Shown piece by piece: positions 1 through 6,298 of a stretch of 9,567 bases of DNA. Source of the stretch: Phycisphaerae bacterium (GTDB lineage: Bacteria > Planctomycetota > Phycisphaerae > WQYP01); contig JABEVA010000180.1 in assembly GCA_013044065.1 (NCBI GenBank), positions 1 to 9,567 on the forward strand. Direction: 5' to 3'. Within the stretch, counting starts at the first letter, position 1; each line of letters begins with the position of its first letter. The notes beneath the pieces were generated by a model. That model saw nothing but the letters and a program-made list of their open reading frames with translations, was not told the origin of the DNA and made no database searches. Both the position numbers and the translations under genes were made by a program.

Positions 1-591
1 ATATACAGCCATATCCACAGGCGGCCCCACCGCGACGTTGGAACGCATTGTGGACCCCAGCGAAATTAATGCATATTTAACGGCCTGGGTCAGCGATGTG
101 GCAGCGAAACGCACACCCCGGTCCAAAATCGGGCGGCCATATTTGCTCTCGCCGATCTGCAGATACGGACTGTCTTCTGAAGCCCGCAGTGGATTGCCCT
201 GCGGATAAATAAGGTAAAGGTCGGGGGGTTCATGGTCGATCTGGCCACCCAAAATAAAATGCACATTAAACTGTTGGTTGTCGCGTTCCAGTGAGGCACG
301 ATCGTGCTCGGCCACGCGGCGCACCTGTTCGCCCACGACACGGGCGGCATCATACATATTTTCCACGGCGGCCAACCCACGGCCAGCAGCAAAATCCCGT
401 TGCAGCAACGTGATGACTGATTGGCTGCAAGACAAACTGCCGCTGGTCAAGGTAACGATGGCCCGCTGCCCCGGGATAACAAATGGATGCAGTTTGCGAC
501 TGATATTGGCCTGATCGTAGCCAGCATTGGTGCGACAATCCGCCGCCAACACCAGCCCTTCACGGGTGATAATGCCAAGACAATAGGTCAT
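1..591 (-). CDS. anbu: Anbu proteasome-type peptidase (family T1 homologue), C-terminus cut by window edge
   Basis: The translation opens MTYCLGIITREGLVLAADCR and matches the Anbu (ancestral beta subunit, COG3484) pattern. Thr2 follows the initiator Met and would be the N-terminal nucleophile once Met is removed. Asp18 and Lys33 sit where proteasome-fold catalytic partners are expected, within the family motif DxRTNAG and an RKxH motif. A Gly/Ser-rich turn (LTSGSLS) follows at about residue 50. Only 197 codons are visible, against about 240-250 for the family, so the C-terminus lies beyond base 1. The start at 591 has a GGAG ribosome binding site (599-602) 7 bases upstream. Anbu proteins are established as self-compartmentalising proteasome homologues that form open or spiral rings, with poorly defined substrates. 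The gene is last in a run with ATP-grasp, alpha-E and transglutaminase genes, 78 bases after the transglutaminase stop, which is the known Anbu neighbourhood. No frameshift is seen in the visible part. Confidence 0.93.
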   Translation of the reverse strand, partial: MTYCLGIITREGLVLAADCRTNAGYDQANISRKLHPFVIPGQRAIVTLTSGSLSCSQSVITLLQRDFAAGRGLAAVENMYDAARVVGEQVRRVAEHDRASLERDNQQFNVHFILGGQIDHEPPDLYLIYPQGNPLRASEDSPYLQIGESKYGRPILDRGVRFAATSLTQAVKYALISLGSTMRSNVAVGPPVDMAVY

Positions 592-630
592 TGAACTGCT
601 CCGGAGGACATTGAATCACAACTTCATACG

Positions 631-656
631 ATCAGGCGAAAAAGCCCGCCACTGAT
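631..656 (-). other. Intercistronic hairpin between transglutaminase and Anbu genes
   Basis: On the transcribed strand, ATCA + GGCG (interrupted by two unpaired bases) pairs with CGCC + TGAT across an 8-base loop that contains a run of five T. The arms are plus-strand 631-638 and 647-656. The stem lies in the 78-base gap between the transglutaminase stop and the Anbu start, ending about 40 bases before the Anbu ATG. The T-run is in the loop and not after the stem, so it is not a typical intrinsic terminator. It could be an mRNA processing or stability element that sets Anbu levels relative to the upstream genes. Function is inferred. Confidence 0.35.
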
Positions 657-669
657 GCCATTGCGGCCC

Positions 670-1629
670 TTACTGCTGTTGCTGCTGCATCTGTTCATCA
701 AGTGTCCACGGCAAAATGGAACCTGGACTGCTGCGATAAGTAGGAATATCCAAAGCCCGGTTGCGCTCCCCCACCAAGCGTCCGGGCACTTGGGCCAATT
801 CCTCGGTTTGCAGTTGCACGGTCATCGCTTCACGCGCCAAACCGTGATACACACCTTTGTGCGGCGGTACATCGCGATAACTGCGACCCACCGCCACTTT
901 CACAAAGTTTTCACCAACCACGCAGGCATTGGTCGGATCAAAGGCCACCCAGCCGACGGAGGGAAAGTACAGTTCGCACTAGGCATGGCTTTCAGAAGTA
1001 CCCCGAAAAGCCTTGCGCCCCGGATGAAAAAAGCCACTCACGTAGCGTGCGGGGATACGCATCATTCTGGCCAGGCCAATTAGCAAGTGGGTAAAATCCT
1101 GGCACACACCGCGCCCATGTTCCAGAACTTCCGTCAAGGCCGTGGTGGTGGTGGTAACGCCTCTTTCGTAGATAAAGTTTTCAGCGATGAAATCCATCAT
1201 GTGGCGCACCAAGGCAATGAGGCGGGTGGGGCGATGGGGCATCATTTGCCGGGCCAGGGTTTCCAGCAGGGCACATTGGCACACAATGTCGTCAAACCGC
1301 AAAAAATCACGCACGGTGTAGTCCAACGGGGCTGCGGGAGGCCACGTATCATCAAGCTTGTCGAGCACATAAGCCGGCACACTGGTATCCACAAGGCTGG
1401 TGGCTGCAATTTCGACATTGCGGTGCCGGGCGACAATTGAAAAGGCATGCACGGTGTTGCCCAGCCAGTCAAAATAGCTGCTGACCTGCGTCGGTGGCCC
1501 AATGGCCAGCTCAAAAGAAAGGCGATGCTGCAGGGGCTGGTGACAAGGAGCCATGCGCAATTCCATCACCGTTTCGCTTATCAGCGCGTCATAGGACAGC
1601 CGTGTGGTATGGGTGGCTTTAATCAGCAT
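670..1629 (-). pseudogene. Transglutaminase-like protein of the Anbu operon, interrupted by an in-frame amber codon at 979-981
   Basis: The reading frame runs 319 positions with one internal TAG at position 217. The N-terminal part (about 1-85) resembles the beta-rich bacterial transglutaminase N-domain. The papain-like core has Cys176 in GRGVCQDFTHL, His215 in ESHA, and Asp231 in GWVAFDPTN. The family motif SHAW-x-E-x-Y reads SHA-stop-CELYFP here, so TAG replaces the expected Trp codon TGG by one transition. Downstream sequence keeps family features (FDPTN, GRSYRDVPP, GVYHG) up to a Q-rich tail ending at TAA 670, so the frame is undamaged. Translation stopping at 979 gives 216 residues without the catalytic Asp, probably inactive. 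The start at 1629 has GGGAG (1638-1642) 8 bases upstream and overlaps the alpha-E stop by 11 bases, implying translational coupling. Sequence error or readthrough cannot be excluded; the 670-948 segment should not be read as its own gene. Confidence 0.85.
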
Positions 1630-2722
1630 CGGCAGGGCTCCCTTTCAAGTGGCCGTGAACCACGGGGCGAACAACCGCAGTGGAATCCAACGCCCGCATA
1701 AACCACTGGTCTTGGACGGCCACGGCCGCTGTGGCCGCAGCCAACCGCGTGCGATCCAAAAAAGCCCGCAGTTCGTCTGGCTGATTGGGCAGGCCCTGTG
1801 GATATTGCAATTCACCCAGCAGGCGGCCAAGGAGTCTTTGGGCTTCGCGTCCGGCATCGGCTGAAAGCATGGCGCGAATGCGGTCCACGCTTTGCAGGGC
1901 GTGGCGGATACAAAACAACACGCTCCGCGGAAAAGATGGTTCAAAAATAACAAATGTGGCCACAGCGACAGCATCCATTTCATACGGACGCAGACGCCGG
2001 AAGGATTCAATACTGCAACAAGACCGCAGCACAGCCATCCATTGGAGCACCTGCAGCGGGCCTTCTACACCGGTGCCCAGAGAATCCAAGGTACTGAATT
2101 TCGCCGCCAGAATGCGGCAGGTCATATCCACCCGCTCCAGATATTTGGAAAGCTGCATGAACAACCACACCTGTCCGTGATCCAAGGTTTGATCTGTTAC
2201 TCCCTGAAACAGCAGTGAACCGGTCATCACCTGCCGGTAGCGTTCCTGGGGGGCATCCGCAAAACGGGGGCCGGCAACATCGCTTTGAAAGGACCAATAC
2301 AGGGTGTTGAGGTGCTCCCACATTTCCGCGGAAATGCTTTCCCGGATGGTGCGCGCATTTTCCCGGGCCCGACTGATGCAATTCAAGACACTGTTGGGAT
2401 TAGCCAGGTCCAGCACCAGGTGCCGCGAGATGGTGTGTATGAAATCGGTACTGCTGCCGCACTCCGCACGCCAGGGATCATAACGGTCGCTCTGCTGGGC
2501 AATGGCCAGAACATCACGGCATAACTGGTCGGCCAGGGTTTCATCAAGATCACCGGTGCCGGTGAGCATGTCCGCGCTCACGAGCAACACGCGAGCCAGA
2601 TGCTCGCTGCGTTCCACGTAGCGGCTCATCCAATAGCTGGCATCGGCCACTCGGGCCGGCAACGACTGTCTGTCGCTGGACATGGGCCGGCTCAACGGCG
2701 GATCGCTGGCACTGTGGCTCAT
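1619..2722 (-). CDS. Alpha-E domain protein of the Anbu operon
   Basis: This 367-residue, largely alpha-helical protein has the hallmarks of the alpha-E family (DUF403, Pfam PF04168). The N-terminal signature RVADASYWMSRYVERSEH spans about residues 24-41, followed by ENARTIRESIS (121-131) with EMWEHLN, and the repeat-like LSKYLERVDMTCRIL (191-205). The family is established as a conserved partner of circularly permuted ATP-grasp enzymes and transglutaminases. No catalytic activity is known, and a scaffold or substrate-carrier role is only a prediction. The start at 2722 forms an ATGA overlap with the ATP-grasp stop and has GGAG (2730-2733) 7 bases upstream. This leaves about 23 extra polar residues before the usual start of the domain. 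An internal ATG at 2683 would shorten the extension but lacks a visible ribosome binding site. The 3' end overlaps the transglutaminase start by 11 bases. Confidence 0.92.
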   Translation of the reverse strand: MSHSASDPPLSRPMSSDRQSLPARVADASYWMSRYVERSEHLARVLLVSADMLTGTGDLDETLADQLCRDVLAIAQQSDRYDPWRAECGSSTDFIHTISRHLVLDLANPNSVLNCISRARENARTIRESISAEMWEHLNTLYWSFQSDVAGPRFADAPQERYRQVMTGSLLFQGVTDQTLDHGQVWLFMQLSKYLERVDMTCRILAAKFSTLDSLGTGVEGPLQVLQWMAVLRSCCSIESFRRLRPYEMDAVAVATFVIFEPSFPRSVLFCIRHALQSVDRIRAMLSADAGREAQRLLGRLLGELQYPQGLPNQPDELRAFLDRTRLAAATAAVAVQDQWFMRALDSTAVVRPVVHGHLKGSPADAD

Positions 2723-4164
2723 GGTATTGCTCCGTTTTCCAGCACCCAGGTATCTTTGCTCCCGCCACCCTGGGAGCTGTTGACCACCAGACTCCCGCGC
2801 TGCAGCGCCACACGCGTCAAACCACCGGGCATCACCCGGATGGTCGAACCATAGAGAATGTAAGGTCGCAGGTCAATCCGTCGGCCCTCAAAGCTGTCGG
2901 CGATTAGACTCGGATGCTGGCTAAGCTCGACCACCGGCTGGGCGATATAATTGCGCGGATCAGACCGGATTTTGCACGCGAATTCATCACGCCGGGCTTG
3001 GTCGGCCTGATGGCCCATCAGCATGCCATATCCGCCAGCCTCATTGGTGGACTTGACCACCAGCTCATCCAGATGTTCCAGCACGTATCGGCGGTCGTCC
3101 TCGCGAGCACACACATAGGTGGGCACGTTGGTGAGAATGGGTTCCTGTTTGAGATAAAAGCGGATCATCTCCGGCACCCACGGGTAAATAGCCTTGTCGT
3201 CGGCGATGCCATTGCCCACGGCGTTGGCCAGCGCCACATGACCCAGGCGATAGGCATTCATCAACCCCGGAACCCCCAGCAGGCTGTTGGAGCGGAAACA
3301 AAGCGGATCCAAAAAATCGTCATCCAGCCGACGATATATCACGTCCACGCGACGCAGACCGGAGGTGGTGCGCATGTACACACAGCTATCTTCCACCAGT
3401 AGATCGCGGCCCTCCACCAATTCCACCCCCATTTGCCGCGCCAAAAAGCTATGCTCAAAATAAGCCGCGTTAAAAATGCCCGGCGTCAGCACCACCACAC
3501 AGGGATTATCGCGTCCTCCCGGAGCGATATATTGCAGCATACGCAGCAGATTGTGGGGATAATCTTCAATGGCCCGAACGCGCGACGCCCCGAATAAAAT
3601 CGGAAACACCCGCTTCATCACCGCGCGGTTTTCCAGTACATAGCTTACGCCGCTGGGCGTGCGACAATTGTCTTCCAGAACCAGGTAGCGCCCCTGTTGA
3701 TCGCGAATCAGATCGGTGCCGCAAACATGCACGTAAATGTCCCGCGGCACCCGCACGGAAAGCATTTCCCGGCGGAACATCCGGGCACCGTACACCATTT
3801 CCGGATCGATGACGCCTTCGCGCAAAATACACTGCTCATGATAAATATCCCGGCAAAAGAGGTTCAAAGCCGTGATGCGCTGAATCAGCCCACGTTCGAT
3901 CGTCATCCATTCAGCGGCGGGAATAATGCGCGGCAGAAGGTCAAAGGGAAATGTCTTTTCCACTCCCTGGGTATCTTGATACACGGTAAAGGTAATTCCC
4001 TGATTGCGGAAGCACAGGTCAGCCATGTGCCGCCGCTGTTGAAGGGCGGTCTGGCCCTGTTGCAGGAGTCGTTCGAAAATGGATTGGTAATGCGGGCGCG
4101 GAACGCCTGCGTGCTCGAACATTTCATCGAAGAGACCATCGGTCTGATAATTTTCAAACAACAT
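2719..4164 (-). CDS. Circularly permuted ATP-grasp enzyme (predicted amide/peptide ligase) of the Anbu operon
   Basis: This 481-residue protein is collinear with the circularly permuted ATP-grasp family (CP_ATPgrasp, formerly DUF404/DUF407; Pfam PF04174/PF14403) and of normal length. Visible motifs in order are GTDLIRD (149-155), VLEDNCRTPSGVSYVLENR (162-180), FNAAYFEHSFLARQMG (231-246), DVIYRRLDDDFLDPL (274-288), ANAVGNGIADDKA (313-325), the glycine-rich nucleotide loop KSTNEAGGYGM (371-381), IDLRPY (430-435) and NSSQGGGSKDTWV (462-474). ATP-grasp enzymes activate a carboxylate as acyl-phosphate and join it to an amine or thiol. For this branch a peptide or amino-acid ligase role is predicted, but the substrate is unknown. 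It is probably cytoplasmic, since no signal peptide is visible. The start has AAGGA (4174-4178) 9 bases upstream. As first gene of the operon it follows a 110-base gap containing a candidate promoter, and its TGA overlaps the alpha-E ATG. Confidence 0.94.
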   Translation of the reverse strand: MLFENYQTDGLFDEMFEHAGVPRPHYQSIFERLLQQGQTALQQRRHMADLCFRNQGITFTVYQDTQGVEKTFPFDLLPRIIPAAEWMTIERGLIQRITALNLFCRDIYHEQCILREGVIDPEMVYGARMFRREMLSVRVPRDIYVHVCGTDLIRDQQGRYLVLEDNCRTPSGVSYVLENRAVMKRVFPILFGASRVRAIEDYPHNLLRMLQYIAPGGRDNPCVVVLTPGIFNAAYFEHSFLARQMGVELVEGRDLLVEDSCVYMRTTSGLRRVDVIYRRLDDDFLDPLCFRSNSLLGVPGLMNAYRLGHVALANAVGNGIADDKAIYPWVPEMIRFYLKQEPILTNVPTYVCAREDDRRYVLEHLDELVVKSTNEAGGYGMLMGHQADQARRDEFACKIRSDPRNYIAQPVVELSQHPSLIADSFEGRRIDLRPYILYGSTIRVMPGGLTRVALQRGSLVVNSSQGGGSKDTWVLENGAIP

Positions 4165-4210
4165 GGAAGCCGGTCCTTAACACTCGTTAGACCAGCCTCC
4201 GCCGTCTTTG

Positions 4211-4239
4211 ATTATGCCCAACCACCTCATCCAACGCAA
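4211..4239 (-). promoter_or_regulatory. Candidate sigma70-type promoter for the ATP-grasp/alpha-E/transglutaminase/Anbu operon
   Basis: On the minus strand a CATAAT element (4211-4216, 5 of 6 to consensus) lies 17 bases downstream of TTGCGT (4234-4239, which keeps TTG). Both sit in the only non-coding gap before the operon, about 46 bases upstream of the ATP-grasp ATG. Spacing is ideal but the -35 match is weak, and I see no operator-like palindrome overlapping it. No clear intrinsic terminator for the preceding gene is visible in the same 110-base gap, so readthrough from upstream is possible. Confidence 0.35.
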
Positions 4240-4274
4240 CTGTGGATAAAACTCATCAGCACCGAGCGGCCCAA

Positions 4275-6089
4275 TTAATCCGGAGCCAGAACAAATTTCT
4301 TGATGCTCAAGGCAAAGATTCCTCTTGCCGGAAACCCGGTAACCCTGCCGCGGTCAAACGTTAGAATATTCTTGCCTTTTACAAGTGTAATGGCGATGGG
4401 TTTGGTTACCTGCCACCGGCCATTGGTCCACGGTATCGTAATGGCGACCGGGGTGTGGCCATGATTCACCACCAAGTTGAGATACTCCGTTGGCTTAACG
4501 GAAACGACTGTTGCCCTTACCTCGTAGACGCCGGGCCGTGTTACCCTGACCACATATTGAAATGGATCGTGTTCTTTCCATGCGGGTTGGCCACAGTGAT
4601 AATAAATCTGCATTCCACCGGAAAAACTTTTGGCACTCGTGACGCCTGGCACGGTGCCATTGCGGCCGCGGTAAGCCGCCGCCGGAATGGTGATAACGCC
4701 GTTGGTCTGCCGGGATATTTTCACCGCCGAAGAGGGCACTTCTGTGGCCGCCACTCTTTGGGCTAAGGTCGGCCCATTCACCCGGGCCAGACGAGCATTG
4801 CCCGGGGTTACGTATGTCGGCTTACCCGAGGCAATAATCTCCCGCTCCTCGCTCTCGGCAATGGCCCACCAGTAGCCACCCGTTCCAAAGGAGCTAAGAT
4901 TGGGTTTTTGTTCACCCAGCGCGATGCCGATCCATTGCGCCCGCAACACACGCGTGAACTTTTTCCGGTAGGCTCGCGCCTTGGATTCCAGCAGGAAATG
5001 CAGCCCATTGCGATGGTTCCACCAGATCCAATCCCAGCCGGCTCCAAGCCGCGTAACCCAGCCGGTGGGAGTCCAATGGGTAAGTGCGGCATGGCCGCGC
5101 TGTTTAACTCCCCAAGTGGGGATACCAAAAGCCCGCTCCGCCAAGCGGCCAATCCAAGCCCGGGCACCACATTCGCCTCCACCGGCAATAAGCTGCGCCG
5201 GCTTACAGCCTGGCACGCAATTCCAGTGCATGTGATTGTATCCAACATCCGTATGCACAATATCCAGGTAATGCCCGCTCATGACATAATTCGGCTCATA
5301 ATTCATCAACATCCGGCGAAACCAACTGATTTCGTGATTGCGGTACGGCTCGTCGGCGACAAACCGACATTCCCACGTGGTAAACGTTGGGAAAGCTGGA
5401 TTAAGCTCGTGGCGCAAATAGGCCCGCTGGAAATTGAGATAACGCTGCACCGGATGAAATGGGTACCACGCCAACGCTGGCTTTTGTACCAACGCGACGG
5501 CCAATGCAAATCGCTGCAAAATCCCTTTATGCGACTGCGGACAGGAATGCTCGATGGCGGTATATATCTGCATGGCCAGCCCGTAGTGGCCATGGCGGGG
5601 GCCATCAGCCATTTGCATCTGCTTGATTAAATCAGGGTCCGCCAGAAGCGACTTGATGAGAGCTTCATGAAACCTGGATTGCTGCGCAAAGGCAGCCAGA
5701 CCACGCGGCGTTGCGTCGGCAATGACCGACGCTTCAATAAGCTTGTTGTCATCATGAGAGCTGGACAGAAACGGGTCAACCCTGGATAAAACCGGGACGG
5801 CAACTTTCTGACAGTGCGCAATTGCCTCGATAAAGGCATGATTCCTCAGCAGGTACGGTTTTTGGGTTTGTTCAGCACGATACGCATCCATGAATGGCCG
5901 CAGCATGCCGGGATCAACTGCTGGTAAAGCATGGTAAATCTGGTGCCGCAAGGTGCGGAGGATGGCGGCATAATGGGCCAGGAACTTCCTGCCGCGGTCA
6001 TTAAGCACCACCGGCGACTGCATTGGCCTTGCAACCACTGTCGTTATTGGAAATGCTGCTGACATCGTCCAAAAGCAACCACCGATCAT
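4275..6089 (-). CDS. Secreted protein with divergent transglutaminase-like core and C-terminal carbohydrate-binding-like domain
   Basis: The first in-frame ATG gives 604 residues; I do not recognise a named family over the full length. A compact segment at about 304-352 follows the transglutaminase-fold pattern. Cys307 in GGECGARAW starts a helix ending AFGIPTW (compare GVCQDF...RIPARY in the operon transglutaminase). His333 (RGHAALTHW) follows after a short link, then GWVTRLGAGW and Asp353 as a possible third residue. Before it lies a predicted helical region (about 30-230) and a Trp/His-rich stretch. Residues about 490-604 look like a beta-sandwich of the CBM or galactose-binding type: YVVRVTRPGVYEVRA, LNLVVNHG, ITLVKGKNILTF and a closing ALSIKKFVL. 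The probable true start is an ATC at 6113, which adds a KKK-hydrophobic signal peptide (612 residues), so the protein is likely exported. Its neighbour is a GH35 lipoprotein, suggesting a role in glycan or cell-surface processing. Function is inference; substrate unknown. Confidence 0.8.
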   Translation of the reverse strand: MIGGCFWTMSAAFPITTVVARPMQSPVVLNDRGRKFLAHYAAILRTLRHQIYHALPAVDPGMLRPFMDAYRAEQTQKPYLLRNHAFIEAIAHCQKVAVPVLSRVDPFLSSSHDDNKLIEASVIADATPRGLAAFAQQSRFHEALIKSLLADPDLIKQMQMADGPRHGHYGLAMQIYTAIEHSCPQSHKGILQRFALAVALVQKPALAWYPFHPVQRYLNFQRAYLRHELNPAFPTFTTWECRFVADEPYRNHEISWFRRMLMNYEPNYVMSGHYLDIVHTDVGYNHMHWNCVPGCKPAQLIAGGGECGARAWIGRLAERAFGIPTWGVKQRGHAALTHWTPTGWVTRLGAGWDWIWWNHRNGLHFLLESKARAYRKKFTRVLRAQWIGIALGEQKPNLSSFGTGGYWWAIAESEEREIIASGKPTYVTPGNARLARVNGPTLAQRVAATEVPSSAVKISRQTNGVITIPAAAYRGRNGTVPGVTSAKSFSGGMQIYYHCGQPAWKEHDPFQYVVRVTRPGVYEVRATVVSVKPTEYLNLVVNHGHTPVAITIPWTNGRWQVTKPIAITLVKGKNILTFDRGRVTGFPARGIFALSIKKFVLAPD

Positions 6090-6110
6090 GGCAATACAAA
6101 GCTTTTTTTT

Positions 6111-6125
6111 GATGTACCTACTCCT
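6111..6125 (-). promoter_or_regulatory. Shine-Dalgarno site pointing to an ATC start codon at 6113
   Basis: Minus-strand AGGAGT (6120-6125) is followed by AGGTAC and then ATC AAA AAA AAG at 6113, in frame with the gene ending at 4275. From AGGAG the spacing is 7 bases, whereas the first ATG (6089) is about 30 bases away with no ribosome binding site of its own. Reading from ATC gives a Lys-rich n-region and then LCIAMIGGCFWTMSA, a good signal peptide. From the ATG the positive charge is lost. The upstream codons contain no ATG, GTG or TTG in frame before the stop near 6156. Either ATC is the initiator or an ATG has been changed to ATC. Confidence 0.5.
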
Positions 6126-6298
6126 GTCGAGATTAGCTAAAAGTGTAAATCGGAGCTACATCCCCCATTTTCGCCGTAGCATCCTCCTGGATTAAGGGTG
6201 GAATGCTCCGATGACTCTGTTGATGATACTATAATTCCAATAATCAAAACTCCATCATTATGTTAACCGCAATTATAGCCCAATCCAAACCATACCAT
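6114..6298 (-). other. Leader/intergenic region with nested inverted repeats upstream of the secreted protein gene
   Basis: This 185-base gap follows the GH35 stop. It holds a perfect 8-base inverted repeat ATCGGAGC (6149-6156) / GCTCCGAT (6205-6212) and, inside it, a perfect 5-base pair GCTAC (6155-6159) / GTAGC (6176-6180). The two stems share bases 6155-6156, so they cannot fully form together. A consensus AGGAGG (minus strand, plus 6183-6188) lies in the loop of the outer stem. It is followed by mini-frames starting at 6182 (8 codons) and a few bases further on, neither with typical spacing. The distal half is AT-rich and includes a TATAAT (6272-6277) without a matching -35. I see no known riboswitch family and no U-tract terminator. 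Confidence 0.35.

Noticed and set aside
670..948. A separate small gene of 92 codons after the amber codon
   Set aside because: It is the same frame as the transglutaminase and carries that family's C-terminal motifs; it starts at a GTG that is simply Val228, with no ribosome binding site.
979..981. Genetic-code change in which UAG encodes an amino acid
   Set aside because: The GH35 gene ends with TAG at the expected family C-terminus, so UAG is used as a stop in the same window.
3697..4278. Plus-strand open frame of 193 codons
   Set aside because: It is antisense to the motif-rich ATP-grasp gene and recognisable as no family; a shadow frame.
4908..5630. Long plus-strand open frame (240 codons)
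   Set aside because: It lies wholly antisense to the secreted transglutaminase-like gene, shows no family motifs and has no ribosome binding site; it is a shadow of the GC-rich coding strand.
6272..6277. Perfect TATAAT on the minus strand as promoter for the secreted protein gene
   Set aside because: No -35 hexamer or extended -10 at 16-18 bases; the region is AT-rich so a chance match is likely.
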